From contig NZ_JASZYE010000001.1 of the NCBI RefSeq assembly GCF_030317145.1, positions 992,001 to 1,056,000 of the forward strand: 64,000 nt of DNA, read 5' to 3'. The notes beneath the pieces were generated by a model. The model was not told the DNA's origin. It did no database searches and was given only the letters and a program-made list of their open reading frames with translations. Made by a program: the position numbers and the translations under genes. Positions 17,157 to 25,866 of this stretch are shown here, piece after piece. Source of the stretch: Variovorax flavidus (GTDB lineage: Bacteria > Pseudomonadota > Gammaproteobacteria > Burkholderiales > Burkholderiaceae_C). How positions within the stretch are numbered: the first letter of the stretch is position 1; each line of letters opens with the position of its first letter.

Positions 17157-17618
17157 ATGGCCTGCGTTCGAACCCTGGACGCGATCTCCGCCGTGCTGGC
17201 GGGAGATGGCCCGGCTGCGGCCTTGGCGTACCTCAATGAGGGCGTTCCGCATCGCTTCACCGCCGTCTACCGGTTTGCGGGACCGCTCCTGCATAACGTG
17301 TTCCTTCACGACAAGGCCGGACGCATGCGGCCCGACTTCCTGGCGGTGGTTCCGTTCACTCGCAGCTTCTGCCAGTTCGTTGTGAAAGACAGGGCGTTCC
17401 GTACCGACAATTCCGTTGCCGACCCTCGCCTGTTCGGGCATGCCCTTCGAGGAATCGTCATCTCGTATCACAGCGTGCCGGTACTCGACCACGCATCCGG
17501 CGAGCTCTGGGGCACGCTTTCCCATTTCGACATGCGACGCCTGGCGTTGAGCGACGAGGAGTTCGAACTCCTGCAAGGTGCGGCTTCGCTCCTTCCGCGC
17601 TATGTGACCGACATCTGA
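17157..17618 (+). CDS. GAF-domain-like protein, 153 aa
   Basis: A short soluble protein with a single GAF-like fold: LDAISAVLAGDGPAAALAYLNEGVPHRFTAVYRF, then a core containing HALRGIVISYHSVPVLDHASGELWGTLSHFD. No output domain is attached. Similar stand-alone GAF proteins of Burkholderiales are uncharacterised sensors. A TGCTAGCAT sequence immediately upstream may be the -10 region, giving a very short leader. It is not obviously linked to its neighbours. Confidence 0.75.
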   Translation: MACVRTLDAISAVLAGDGPAAALAYLNEGVPHRFTAVYRFAGPLLHNVFLHDKAGRMRPDFLAVVPFTRSFCQFVVKDRAFRTDNSVADPRLFGHALRGIVISYHSVPVLDHASGELWGTLSHFDMRRLALSDEEFELLQGAASLLPRYVTDI

Positions 17619-17704
17619 ACCGGCTCAGAGGCTCGCCGTGCAGTTGCGGCAAATAGTGCGCAGAAGTTCACATCCGATCGCCGGAACCACCGAGCATTTC
17701 TGAA

Positions 17705-17731
17705 TACCTAGGTACTACGATTCCTAGAATC
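17705..17731. promoter_or_regulatory. Two adjacent palindromes before a small membrane protein gene
   Basis: TACCTAGGTA (17705-17714, perfect) and GATTC-CTA-GAATC (17719-17731, perfect arms) share a CCTAG core and sit 5-32 bp before the ATG at 17737. They look like operators for a dimeric regulator. No matching pair was noticed elsewhere in the window. Confidence 0.45.
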
Positions 17732-17736
17732 GAGAA

Positions 17737-17943
17737 ATGAATCGCAAGGATGAAAAAGGCAGCGACACCAACTTCGGCTGGTGGGCGGACAAGCCCGAAC
17801 GCGAAGAGCGTCCCACGACCTTTCATGCACCTCTGAGCAATGAAGATCGGCCTCAGAGCGGTTTCAGCTGGACCGCTGCATTGCTTATCGTCGCTCTCAT
17901 GACGGCCTTTGTCTGGTCGGTGAAGTCCCTCGCGGGGTGGTGA
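17737..17943 (+). CDS. Small single-span membrane protein, 68 aa
   Basis: Unrecognised. A hydrophilic, charged N-terminal half (about 45 residues, acidic and basic) is followed by one membrane segment, WTAALLIVALMTAFVWSV. It is probably anchored with the N-terminus in the cytoplasm. It has no close neighbour on the strand. The palindromic upstream region suggests regulated expression. Confidence 0.6.
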   Translation: MNRKDEKGSDTNFGWWADKPEREERPTTFHAPLSNEDRPQSGFSWTAALLIVALMTAFVWSVKSLAGW

Positions 17944-17958
17944 ACGGATCGGATGGCC

Positions 17959-18522
17959 TCAGACCCTCACTGAGGCTCTGAATCCTCGCGCGGCGTAGTA
18001 GGACTCGGCCCCGTTGTGATACACGAAGACCCTGCCGAAGCGCCTGTCGCAAAACAGGGCGCCACCGAGTCTTCTGACGTCGGGTGGTGTCGCCACCCAA
18101 CTGGACGTCTTCAAGTCGAACTCCCCGAACTGCTGAAGTTCGCGGTACTGCGCCTCCGTCAGCAGCGAGACGCCCATGACCGCAGCCAGGTCGATGGCAC
18201 TGTTTTGCGGCTTGTTCTGCTTCCGGGAGTTCAGGGCTTCTGCGTCGTAGCACAGGCTCCTGCGCCCCTGCGGACTTTCAGCAGCGCAATCGCAGAAGAG
18301 GTAGGCGCCACCATCGTCCGCTGCGCCGATCACGTCAGGTTCGCCTCCCGTCTTCTCCATCTCGAGAAGCGACCTCAGCTTGTCGGGGCTGCCCTGCAAG
18401 CGACCATGGACGTCGGCCCAGTCGACTCCGGTGTGCCTGTGCGCGTTCTGCTCGAACCGCAACCTCAATGCCTCGATGAGCACTTCGCGTTGTTCTGCCT
18501 TCAACCCGCTTGCTCCTCTCAT
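17959..18522 (-). CDS. DUF4256-family protein
   Basis: The 187-residue soluble protein matches the DUF4256 pattern: LEMEKTGGEPDVIG, YLFCDCAAESPQGRRSLCYD, VMGVSLLTEAQYRELQ, DLKTSSWVATPPDVR and FGRVFVYHNGAESYYAARGFR. Its function is unknown. The start overlaps the stop of the upstream dehydrogenase gene (ATGA at 18519-18522), so the two are translationally coupled. Confidence 0.8.
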   Translation of the reverse strand: MRGASGLKAEQREVLIEALRLRFEQNAHRHTGVDWADVHGRLQGSPDKLRSLLEMEKTGGEPDVIGAADDGGAYLFCDCAAESPQGRRSLCYDAEALNSRKQNKPQNSAIDLAAVMGVSLLTEAQYRELQQFGEFDLKTSSWVATPPDVRRLGGALFCDRRFGRVFVYHNGAESYYAARGFRASVRV

Positions 18523-19322
18523 TCGAACAAGGTGCGCATGGCCTGCCGGCCGGCCATCACTTCGCCAAAGCGGCGGCCGCCAATGGCGCCCCCATCCACC
18601 ACGATGTCCGTGCCGTTGACGAATGTCGATTCGTCACTGGCCAGGTAGATGGCAGCATTGACAATGTCGTCGGGCACGCCTGCACGCGGCACAGCCTGCA
18701 TCTTGCCCAGCACCGCTTTCATTTTTTCGGCACTGGCTTCAGCCGCCGCATCCTTCAAGCCATACGCCTTGCCGAAGATGGCGGTGGCAATGCCGCCCGG
18801 AGAAATGGAATTGACCCGGACGTTGTCTTCGCCAAGCTCCAGCGCCGCACAGCGGCTCAAGTGAATCAGCGCGGCTTTGGCGGCTGAATAGCCCAGCGTG
18901 CCCGCATAGCCGGCGCGGTGCCCGGCGATGGAACCGATGTTGATGATGCTGCCCTGCTGTTGCGCGCGCATGAGCGCCGCGACATGCTTCATGTGCGCCA
19001 TGGCGCCACGGACGTGCACCGCAAACGTGTAGTCGAAGTCTTCCAGCGACACGGTTTCCAGGCGCGCGCTCCCCGTGGCCCCGCCAGCGTTGTTCACCAG
19101 CACGTCGATGCGGCCGCTTCCGGCCGCGGCGGCAGCGATGGTGCGCGCGGCGTCGGCTTCGATGAAAGTCGCGCCAGTGGCTTGCGCCACTTCGGCGCCC
19201 AACGCTGCGCGCCGACCGCTGAAGAAGACCGAGGCCCCTTCTTCGACGAAGCGCTCGACCATGCGCCGACCGATGCCGCTGGTACCGCCGGTGACCACGG
19301 CGACTTTGCCTTCGAGTCTCAT
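18519..19322 (-). CDS. Short-chain dehydrogenase/reductase (SDR)
   Basis: A 267-residue classical SDR. The cofactor motif is VTGGTSGIGRR (residues 10-20), the structural motif VNNAGG, and the catalytic pair is in GYSAAKAALIHLS (Tyr-x3-Lys) with a Ser upstream in NIGSIAGH. The C-terminus shows IYLASDESTFVNGTDIVVDGG. It would oxidise or reduce a small alcohol or ketone with NAD(P). The partner DUF4256 gene follows by overlap; the substrate is unknown. Confidence 0.9.
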   Translation of the reverse strand: MRLEGKVAVVTGGTSGIGRRMVERFVEEGASVFFSGRRAALGAEVAQATGATFIEADAARTIAAAAAGSGRIDVLVNNAGGATGSARLETVSLEDFDYTFAVHVRGAMAHMKHVAALMRAQQQGSIINIGSIAGHRAGYAGTLGYSAAKAALIHLSRCAALELGEDNVRVNSISPGGIATAIFGKAYGLKDAAAEASAEKMKAVLGKMQAVPRAGVPDDIVNAAIYLASDESTFVNGTDIVVDGGAIGGRRFGEVMAGRQAMRTLFE

Positions 19323-19590
19323 ATCGGGCCTTTGAGGTTGCGTTGGGGTGGACGAGTGTGGAGGCGCACCTTCAGATGGTCAAGGCGTGGTGTTTGGTGC
19401 GTATCAGGCACCACGGTGAGCCCGTCTACAGGCCTACCGCCTCGCCACCCTCCTACCTACGATCAATCACACACGGCCTTCTGCCGTGATCCGTGCCCGA
19501 CAACCCTGAATGTTGAACGGCGATTCTTGCTGCCAGTCGCCTGGCCGCTTTGGTCCGGGCAATCGGGCCCGCCCTTTTGGAGATTTCGTT
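19323..19590. other. 268-bp divergent intergenic region with two small inverted repeats
   Basis: No gene is evident between the SDR and metallo-hydrolase genes. It holds GGTGC-N7-GCACC (19396-19412) and CACGG-N7-CCGTG (19472-19488), either of which could be an operator or an RNA hairpin. Promoters for both flanking genes must lie here. TTGGAGA before 19591 is the ribosome binding site of the plus-strand gene. Confidence 0.35.
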
Positions 19591-20508
19591 ATGTTTTCTG
19601 TAGATGACACCTTGCATCCCGGCAGCCAGAGGGTCAGCGAACTGGTTCCGTCCCGCTACGCGCTGTGCGTCGGCGAGATCGACGCGCTGGTCGTCAGCGA
19701 CGGGGTGCTACCGCTGCCCACCTCGACGATGGCCACCAACGCCGACCCGGCCGACCTGGCGAACTGGCTGGACCACATGTTCATGCCGCCGGACAAGTTC
19801 GACTGGCCGCTGAACGTGATGGTCGCCCGTAGTGGTGACCAGACCATCCTCATCGACGCCGGGCTGGGCGGGCAGTTCTCGGGCTTCCCGCGCGCCGGGC
19901 AGTTCCCCCAGCGCCTGGCCGCCGCCGGCATCGAACTCGAGTCCGTGACCGACGTGATCATTACCCATATGCACATGGACCACGTCGGCGGGCTACTCGT
20001 CCCCGGGATCAAGGAGCGGCTGCGTCCGGATGTGCGCATCCACGTTGCCGCGGCCGAAGTCGAGTTCTGGACCTCGCCCGATTTCACCCAAACGGTCATG
20101 CCGAAGCCGGTGCCGGGCGTGCTCCGCTCGACCGCCACGAGCTTCTACAACGAATACCGCGACCGGCTTCAGATTTTCGAGGACAGGCATGAGGTCGCGC
20201 CAGGTGTGGTCGTCCGCCTTACCGGCGGCCACACACCAGGGCACAGCGTGGTCGATCTGGTATCGGGCGGTGAACGATTGATGTTCGCCGGCGACGCCAT
20301 GTTCCCGGTCGCATTCGACCACCCCGACTGGCACAACGGCTTCGAGCATGACCCCGAGGAATCCGCCCGTGTTCGTATCGGTCTCTTCCAGGAACTCGCG
20401 GAGACCCGCGGCCTGCTGGTGGCCGCTCACCTGCCGTTCCCATCCGTCGGCCGGGTGGCGGTCGATGGCGAAATCTTTCGCTGGGTACCCGTCATCTGGG
20501 ATTACTGA
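19591..20508 (+). CDS. MBL-fold metallo-hydrolase
   Basis: A 305-residue metallo-beta-lactamase-fold protein. The zinc motif is ITHMHMDHVGG (H-x-H-x-D-H), a second His is in LTGGHTPGHSVVDL, and Asp in MFAGDAMFPV. There is no signal peptide. The subgroup resembles AHL-lactonase-like or generic quorum-quenching and esterase MBL proteins, but activity cannot be assigned. The ATG at 19591 follows a clear GGAG-type site. Codon use near the start is slightly different from its neighbours. Confidence 0.87.
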   Translation: MFSVDDTLHPGSQRVSELVPSRYALCVGEIDALVVSDGVLPLPTSTMATNADPADLANWLDHMFMPPDKFDWPLNVMVARSGDQTILIDAGLGGQFSGFPRAGQFPQRLAAAGIELESVTDVIITHMHMDHVGGLLVPGIKERLRPDVRIHVAAAEVEFWTSPDFTQTVMPKPVPGVLRSTATSFYNEYRDRLQIFEDRHEVAPGVVVRLTGGHTPGHSVVDLVSGGERLMFAGDAMFPVAFDHPDWHNGFEHDPEESARVRIGLFQELAETRGLLVAAHLPFPSVGRVAVDGEIFRWVPVIWDY

Positions 20509-20524
20509 CCGCGAGAAGAGCGCT

Positions 20525-20881
20525 CTAGGCCCGGAACCAGATCTTGAGCGTCACATACATCGCGTAGCCCAAGGCGAGTACGCACCACACGAGGTAAAAC
20601 AAGTTGGCCCAGTACTCGCCCGAATTCGCCGCCAGGGTGTAGACCTGCACTTCGCAACCCCTGCCGACGCATGAGACCTCACCCCGGACCAGCGCGCGCA
20701 ATACTGCGAAGAAGAGGCAGCACGCCACGACACCGGTCAGCAGGAATCCGACGGGACCGACGAGCCCCTTGGTGAGTTCGCCATTCTCGTCACGGTGCCC
20801 TTTGCGGAGCAGGTTCTGCCCGAACCTGTACCAGGCAAATCCGAGCAGGAGCATCAGAGCGTAGTAAATGACGTTGCGCAT
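20525..20881 (-). CDS. Small multi-span membrane protein, 118 aa
   Basis: Unrecognised. Three hydrophobic segments are visible: YYALMLLLGFAWYRFG, VGFLLTGVVACCLFFAVL and LFYLVWCVLALGYAMYVTL. Between the second and third lies a loop with two cysteines (SCVGRGC). An inner-membrane protein is likely. It is convergent with the metallo-hydrolase and upstream of no obvious partner. Confidence 0.6.
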   Translation of the reverse strand: MRNVIYYALMLLLGFAWYRFGQNLLRKGHRDENGELTKGLVGPVGFLLTGVVACCLFFAVLRALVRGEVSCVGRGCEVQVYTLAANSGEYWANLFYLVWCVLALGYAMYVTLKIWFRA

Positions 20882-20929
20882 GCGTTCGTGGCGTTGTGTT
20901 GCGAAAGAAGAAGCGAGCAGACTTGAGGA

Positions 20930-21382
20930 TCAAGACCCTCGGTTGTCTCGCAACACGGCTTCTCCCGTACGGGGATTCGTCAGGGTGACATTTTCGAGTG
21001 CCTTGATGCGCCACTCGCCGGCCTGCCGCGTCAGCACGGCAAGGATCAGCGTGTCGACCGTATGCGGCCCCGCTGGATGAGCCGCACCGGCCATGAGGCG
21101 ACTCCAGAAGTGCACGACTGCCGCGTCGTCGCCGATCGCGACTACATCGATCAGTTCGTTCTCCAGCGTGGAATCGCTATAGATGGTCGCGTGGATGGGC
21201 GCATGCAGGTCGACGATTTCCTTGACGCCGCGCACGTAGTGCCCGAACCGATTCACAAATGTCGCATCTTCATGGAACAGGGTCCCGAGAAGCGCCATGT
21301 CGTGGTTGTTCCAGACGATTTGAAACGCGCGGGGCGCATCTTCGGGTCGATTCATTTGCTGTTCAATCGGGCTCGGTCGCAC
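20930..21382 (-). CDS. SgcJ/EcaC-type NTF2-like protein
   Basis: About 150 residues with the NTF2-like cone fold seen in SgcJ/EcaC proteins: AFQIVWNNHDMALLGTLFHE near the N-terminus, a central DVVAIGDDAAVVHFWSRL strand pair, and EWRIKALENVTL at the end. The start may be the GTG at 21382, directly after the stop of the upstream gene, or the ATG at 21355. These proteins are often binding or isomerase-like with undefined substrates. It pairs with another NTF2-like gene upstream, probably as a two-gene operon. Confidence 0.72.
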   Translation of the reverse strand: MRPSPIEQQMNRPEDAPRAFQIVWNNHDMALLGTLFHEDATFVNRFGHYVRGVKEIVDLHAPIHATIYSDSTLENELIDVVAIGDDAAVVHFWSRLMAGAAHPAGPHTVDTLILAVLTRQAGEWRIKALENVTLTNPRTGEAVLRDNRGS

Positions 21383-21385
21383 GCT

Positions 21386-21766
21386 TCAGTCCATTCGTTC
21401 AACCCACTGGGCGCGGGAAGAACCGGGCTCGAATGGCTCGCCGAAGTATTGAGTTTCCCGGACCACCTGGCCGTTTTCGAACTCCATGATGCTCACGACA
21501 TGGACGGGTTTCTCATCGTAGGTGATGACGAATTCGATGATCCAGAGATCCCCGCCACCCAGCGTCCGCCGCACGATGAAGTGTTTGGGGTCCGGCTGCG
21601 CCATGCGCGACGCCTGAATCCTCTGCCGACCGCGAATGCGCTCGCCCGACTGCGGATATTCGAGCACCGCATGGTCCGCGTAGATCGCATGCTCCGCCGC
21701 GAAGTCATTGGCATCGGAAGCCGCCCAGTGCCGCTGCAGGGCGGCTCGCACCTCGTCGTCGTTCAT
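21386..21766 (-). CDS. SnoaL-like/NTF2-like protein
   Basis: The 126-residue protein has the SnoaL-like pattern: LQRHWAASDANDFAAEHAIYADHAVLEYPQSGERIRGR, then WIIEFVITYDEKPVHVVSIMEFENGQVVRETQYF and a conserved FGEPFEP ending. It forms an alpha+beta barrel; family members include cyclases, hydrolases and small-molecule binders. It is directly upstream of a second NTF2-like gene, separated by three bases. Confidence 0.82.
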   Translation of the reverse strand: MNDDEVRAALQRHWAASDANDFAAEHAIYADHAVLEYPQSGERIRGRQRIQASRMAQPDPKHFIVRRTLGGGDLWIIEFVITYDEKPVHVVSIMEFENGQVVRETQYFGEPFEPGSSRAQWVERMD

Positions 21767-21790
21767 CGAGAAGTCCTTCCGCGTCGTCCG

Positions 21791-22186
21791 TCAACCGAAG
21801 AACGCGAAAAGGGCATACACGCCCGCCATGAACCACCCGACGGCTCGTGCGGCTTCCGCACTCTCCTTTGGGATCGGATGCATCTCCGCGCGCCTCCACG
21901 CCCACAGGTTGAATGCAACCGACAGGCACACCGCCGCAACCACGGAGGGGAATAGTTCCCCCGTCAAGGCAACCGCAGCAATCATGCAAATGATGAAAGC
22001 CAGGATGCTGCCCACGAAGATGCCGTTCGAGGTGCTTGCCAACACATGCGAAAGGCCGCCGCACAGTTCGCATGTGGCAGGGCATGAGCGAGCAGACCAC
22101 CGCTTCGCCAGACCGGAGACACCGGCGCGATGGCAACTTGGACATGCATGCTTCATGAAATGGGCGCGGCTCTTTTGCGGCGCCAT
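21791..22186 (-). CDS. Zinc-ribbon membrane protein, about 131 aa
   Basis: Unrecognised beyond its layout. An N-terminal zinc ribbon (CPSC ... CPATCELCGG) is followed by hydrophobic segments ILAFIICMIAAVALTG, LFPSVVAAVCLSVAFNLWAW and VGWFMAGVYALFAFFG. Zinc-ribbon plus membrane-helix proteins of this size are common and uncharacterised. The start is uncertain: GTG 22213, ATG 22186 and ATG 22156 are all in frame without a good ribosome binding site. Confidence 0.6.
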   Translation of the reverse strand: MAPQKSRAHFMKHACPSCHRAGVSGLAKRWSARSCPATCELCGGLSHVLASTSNGIFVGSILAFIICMIAAVALTGELFPSVVAAVCLSVAFNLWAWRRAEMHPIPKESAEAARAVGWFMAGVYALFAFFG

Positions 22187-22338
22187 TGTGAACAGCTTTG
22201 GGTCAGTGTGCACACGCCTTGGGGCCGATCTTCCGGTCGCCGCGTTCGGTTGCGAGATGCGATGATCGCGCCGGCGTGCCGCGAGGGACGAAGGCGCATC
22301 GCCACCGCTCGCAGAGCGTCATACCCACAAGGAGACTC

Positions 22339-23685
22339 ATGGATCAAGGTGTTCGGAAGAGGACTTTCACGCGATCGCGCGCACTGCGGTCGATTCCTTC
22401 GGTTCCCTTGATTGCAGCAATATTGCTGATTGCCGCTTGCGGTGGTGGTGGTGGCGGCGGCGGGGGTGTGGCTGCACCGCCCATCGTCGGCATCGCACCC
22501 GCCAACGGCTGCGCGAGCAACCCGGTCACCGGAAGCGCCAGTGGCTACCCGCATGCGTCGGAACCCATCGGCACGGTGCGCCAGATATACGACGGCGCCC
22601 TCTCCCCCGACCTGGCTGTCACCACCTACCGCAACATCGATCGGCTGTTCCCCACGCGCACCATCGAGCCCGGCGGCACGCCCTCTGCACTGCCCACGGC
22701 GGCCACGCAGCTCACGCAACTCAACTACACGGTGGGCGCCGCGACCTATAGCCTCGCCAACTTCGTGTCGACAAATTGCGTCGCTGGCTTGCTGGTTCTG
22801 AAGGACGGCAAGATCGTCCATGAGACCTACCAGTACGGCAACACGCAGAAGACGCGCTGGATGTCGATGTCGGTGGCCAAGTCGATCACTTCGACGTTGA
22901 TCGGAGCCGCCGTGAAGGATGGCTACATCGCCAGCATCGATGACCCGGTCGTCAAGTACGTGCCGCGGCTGGCAGGCAGCGCCTACGACGGCGCGACGGT
23001 GCGCAACGTGCTCATGATGGCCTCGGGTGCGCGGTGGAACGAGACCTACACCGACCCAGGCTCCGACCGCCGCCAGCTGCTGGAGGCGCAGATCAGCCAG
23101 AAGCCGGGCTCGGCCATGGACTTGATGAGCAGGCTGCCCCGCGCGGCGGCGCCCGGGTCTGTCTACAACTACAGCACCGGCGAGACGCAGGTGGCCGGCG
23201 AGATTGTCTACAACGCCGTCAAGCGGCCTCTGGCGCAGTACCTGTCCGAGAAGGTCTGGTCGAAGGTCGGGATGGAAGCGCAGGCCAACTGGTGGCTCGA
23301 CTCGCCCGACGGCGTGGAGATCGGCGGCAGCGGCATCAGCGCGACCTTGCGCGACTACGGCCGCTTCGGCCTGTTCGTGATGAACGACGGCGTGGCGGCC
23401 GGCCAGCAGGTGGTGCCGGCCGGATGGATCGCGGAAGCGGGCACGGCCAAGGTGCTGGCCGGCGGCAACCCGATCAGCTACGGGTACCTGTGGTGGATAC
23501 CGCCCAGCGGCCCGTCGGCCGCCGACGGCGCGTTCTACGCGAACGGCATCATGGGCCAGCAGATCTACATCAACCGCAAGGAAAGGGTCGTCATCGTTGT
23601 CTGGGGCGCGCAGACCGACCCGGCGGGCAAAGGCACGCTGCCGGTGGTGCCGTTCTTCGACGCCGTAGTGGCCGCGCTCAAGTAG
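22339..23685 (+). CDS. Serine hydrolase, beta-lactamase class C/NylB-like lipoprotein
   Basis: The 448-residue protein starts after an AAGGAG site. It has a lipoprotein signal with lipobox IAAC (Cys about 34), followed by a run of nine glycines. The hydrolase domain has the S-x-x-K nucleophile motif MSVAKSITS and a later YNYSTGE in the Y-x-N/S position. It resembles penicillin-binding-protein-like esterases and 6-aminohexanoate-dimer hydrolase (NylB). It is predicted to be anchored to the outer membrane or periplasmic. Substrate unknown; no beta-lactam resistance is claimed. Confidence 0.87.
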   Translation: MDQGVRKRTFTRSRALRSIPSVPLIAAILLIAACGGGGGGGGGVAAPPIVGIAPANGCASNPVTGSASGYPHASEPIGTVRQIYDGALSPDLAVTTYRNIDRLFPTRTIEPGGTPSALPTAATQLTQLNYTVGAATYSLANFVSTNCVAGLLVLKDGKIVHETYQYGNTQKTRWMSMSVAKSITSTLIGAAVKDGYIASIDDPVVKYVPRLAGSAYDGATVRNVLMMASGARWNETYTDPGSDRRQLLEAQISQKPGSAMDLMSRLPRAAAPGSVYNYSTGETQVAGEIVYNAVKRPLAQYLSEKVWSKVGMEAQANWWLDSPDGVEIGGSGISATLRDYGRFGLFVMNDGVAAGQQVVPAGWIAEAGTAKVLAGGNPISYGYLWWIPPSGPSAADGAFYANGIMGQQIYINRKERVVIVVWGAQTDPAGKGTLPVVPFFDAVVAALK

Positions 23686-23919
23686 GCGGCTCCGCTCTCG
23701 ACCCGCGCGCATCGCGGTCGCGCCATCATCTGCCTCCGCGAACTCCACGGACACGCGCTGAGTCCGAACAGCGGCAAGGACCATCTCAACCGCAAGGAGG
23801 TGGGCGCCCTGGCGGAACTGGTCTATGCGGAGTTCGAGCGCCGCACGCAGGTCGCGTTGGCGACCATTGCCTTGATGCCAGTCGCGGATACGGCCGAACG
23901 CTAGGCTGACGCTCCGAAT
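23686..23919 (+). other. Gene-poor gap with an open frame lacking a start (possible remnant)
   Basis: After the hydrolase stop, the same frame stays open for 73 codons to a TAG at 23902-23904. It encodes plausible protein sequence such as ELHGHALSPNSGKDHLNRKE and VYAEFERRTQVAL. There is no ATG until near its end and no ribosome binding site, so it may be the 3' remnant of a lost gene or chance. Confidence 0.3.
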
Positions 23920-25014
23920 TCACTCCATCGCCCTGGGTGGCATCAGGTAGAGCGTCATGGCGAAGATCAGATAGACCATCAGGATCAGCACGCCGACGAA
24001 CCAGGCCGAGCGCCCGCTGTTCGTGACCAGCACCGCCGTGAGGGTGGCGATGATCACCATCACCACGGCGCCCGGCCAGAACTGAAGATCCATCGGAGCC
24101 GGCGCTATGAAATAGCTCAGCAGTATCAGCGCCGGTGCCACGAACAGTGCGATCTGCGACGCGCTGCCCAAGGCGATGCCCACGCTCAGGTCCAGGCGGT
24201 TCTTGCGCGCGCCGGCAAAAGCCGAACTCATCTCCGCCGCGCCGCCCACCAGCGACACGACGATGAAGCCCACGAATGCGGGAGTCATGCCGAACGCTTC
24301 GGCCGCCTTCTGCACCGACTCGACGAAGACCTCGCTGACCAGCGCCACAAGCACCGTCACGCCGGCCAGGGTGACGAGAGCCAGCCCGATGGGCCAGGGC
24401 GATTCGCCGTCGTCGCCATGCCGGGCGCTGGCAAACAGCTCGCGGTGCGTCTTCAATGAGAACAGCATGCCCAGCGCGTAGGCCACGATGAGCAGCACCG
24501 CCAGGCCCGCGCTGAGCGTCTGGGTGAACGCAGCCGTCGCCGCGTCGGCCGTGATCATCGCGGAAGGAATCAACAGTGCGACCGTCGCCAGGAAGAGCAG
24601 GCCCGCCTGCATGCGGGCACTGACCCGGTTGAATTCCTGAACGTGGTGCTTGAGTCCGCCGAGCAGGAACGACGCACCGAGCATGAACAGGGTGTTGGTG
24701 ACGATCGCGCCGGCAATGGATGCCTTCACCAGCATGATCTGCCCAGCCCTCAGGGCAGTGAGCGCAATCACCAGCTCGGTCAGGTTTCCCAGAGTGGCGT
24801 TGAGCAGGCCGCCCGCGGCGTCGCCCGTCTTGGCCGCAACGGATTCGGTGGCGTGGCTCAGCAATGCGGCCAGCGGCACGATGGCGAACACCGAGAGCAC
24901 GAAGAGCAATGTGTGCGCTTCGGGCTTGAGCCTGGCGGTGACGAATACCACCGGCACAAAGACCAGGAGCCAGAGCAGCGGGTTGTGTCGGATTTCCTGG
25001 AGCAGTGGTTTCAT
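23920..25014 (-). CDS. Calcium/proton antiporter, CaCA family (Cax/ChaA-like)
   Basis: A 364-residue inner-membrane exchanger with about eleven hydrophobic segments. Two inverted repeat motifs are seen: LLNATLGNLTELVIAL in the first half, and GGAAEMSSAFAGARKNRLDL followed by ALGSASQIALFVAP in the second. Together these make the cation pathway of Cax proteins. It should export calcium, or sodium/potassium at high pH, in exchange for protons. It is monocistronic. Confidence 0.9.
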   Translation of the reverse strand: MKPLLQEIRHNPLLWLLVFVPVVFVTARLKPEAHTLLFVLSVFAIVPLAALLSHATESVAAKTGDAAGGLLNATLGNLTELVIALTALRAGQIMLVKASIAGAIVTNTLFMLGASFLLGGLKHHVQEFNRVSARMQAGLLFLATVALLIPSAMITADAATAAFTQTLSAGLAVLLIVAYALGMLFSLKTHRELFASARHGDDGESPWPIGLALVTLAGVTVLVALVSEVFVESVQKAAEAFGMTPAFVGFIVVSLVGGAAEMSSAFAGARKNRLDLSVGIALGSASQIALFVAPALILLSYFIAPAPMDLQFWPGAVVMVIIATLTAVLVTNSGRSAWFVGVLILMVYLIFAMTLYLMPPRAME

Positions 25015-25154
25015 GGGCTCGATTCGAGCGCTCGGCTCGCCCTCCTCGCGTCGTTTCTGGACACGGCCCGATCCGGCGAGTTCTCACCGGATCGGGCATG
25101 CCGCGGGATTGGCGGGCGCATCTGGATGCCTCAGGGCCGAGGCGCCCGGTCAGG

Positions 25155-25718
25155 TCAGAACTCGAGCTTGTTGACCTTGGTGCCGTCGAGGCTGAGGTTG
25201 GCCATCAGGCCTGCATTGCTCAGTGCATAGCCCACGACGGGCTGCTGCATGGTCTGCGTATCGACGGCGGCCGACGCGCCCACCTTGAGCATGGTGACCG
25301 AGGCATCGGCGCCGGCCGTCCAGCCCTTGCTCGCGCGGAACTTGTCCAGCGATTCCTGCGTCATGAAGAGCACGAAGACGGCCTTGGAGTCGGCACCGGC
25401 CAGCAGGCCGACCGATGCCGCGGTGGTGCTGTAGTAGCCCTCTGTCTTGCCGCCGACGCGCAGCGCACCCTGGCCATAGGAACCGCCGATGCCAAGTCCG
25501 GCGGAGACCACTGCGGGGAATACGAGCACCCCCTTGGCCTTGCCCGTCATCTCACGCGAGCCCGGCGCTTGCGCGTAGAGCTTGGACAGTGCGCTGTCGA
25601 CCGACGCATCGATGCTGGCACGCTTGGTTGCGGGGTCGCCGCCTGTGGTGGAGGTGGTGGTGCACGCTGCTGCGAGCACGGCCACGAGTCCCGCTGCCAA
25701 GAAAGTCCGCTTGTCCAT
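25155..25718 (-). CDS. SYLF/YSC84-domain lipoprotein
   Basis: A 187-residue lipoprotein: signal ending VLAAACTTT (lipobox, Cys about 19). The YSC84/SYLF lipid-binding domain follows, with AKGVLVFPAVVSAGLGIGGSYG, EGYYSTTAASVGLLAG, FVLFMTQESLDKF and DASVTMLKVGASAAVDT. These proteins are associated with the envelope and bind phospholipids; Burkholderiales members are common and often stress-induced. A clear GGAG site precedes the ATG. Confidence 0.9.
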   Translation of the reverse strand: MDKRTFLAAGLVAVLAAACTTTSTTGGDPATKRASIDASVDSALSKLYAQAPGSREMTGKAKGVLVFPAVVSAGLGIGGSYGQGALRVGGKTEGYYSTTAASVGLLAGADSKAVFVLFMTQESLDKFRASKGWTAGADASVTMLKVGASAAVDTQTMQQPVVGYALSNAGLMANLSLDGTKVNKLEF

Positions 25719-25866
25719 GACGCTTCTCCTTTGGTTGTTGGGCAGACCATTCTGCGCCCCTGATGGAGAAGTTCAAGCCACTTCAATGTCGACGATGTGG
25801 CGCGCAAATTGGAAGACGCAGCCGCGAAGGGGCCCCCGCAGGTAGCAAGGACGATTGATCTGCCAG

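Noticed and set aside
22438..22467. GGT/GGC-rich run in the hydrolase gene as a microsatellite or phase-variable tract
   Set aside because: It encodes the glycine spacer after the lipoprotein Cys with mixed codons (GGT, GGC, GGG), so it is not a uniform slippage tract.
24985..25004. TCGGATTTCC in the cation exchanger gene as a third copy of the shared operator
   Set aside because: Only the GTCGGATT half is present, inside coding sequence; the AATCCTAC half is missing.
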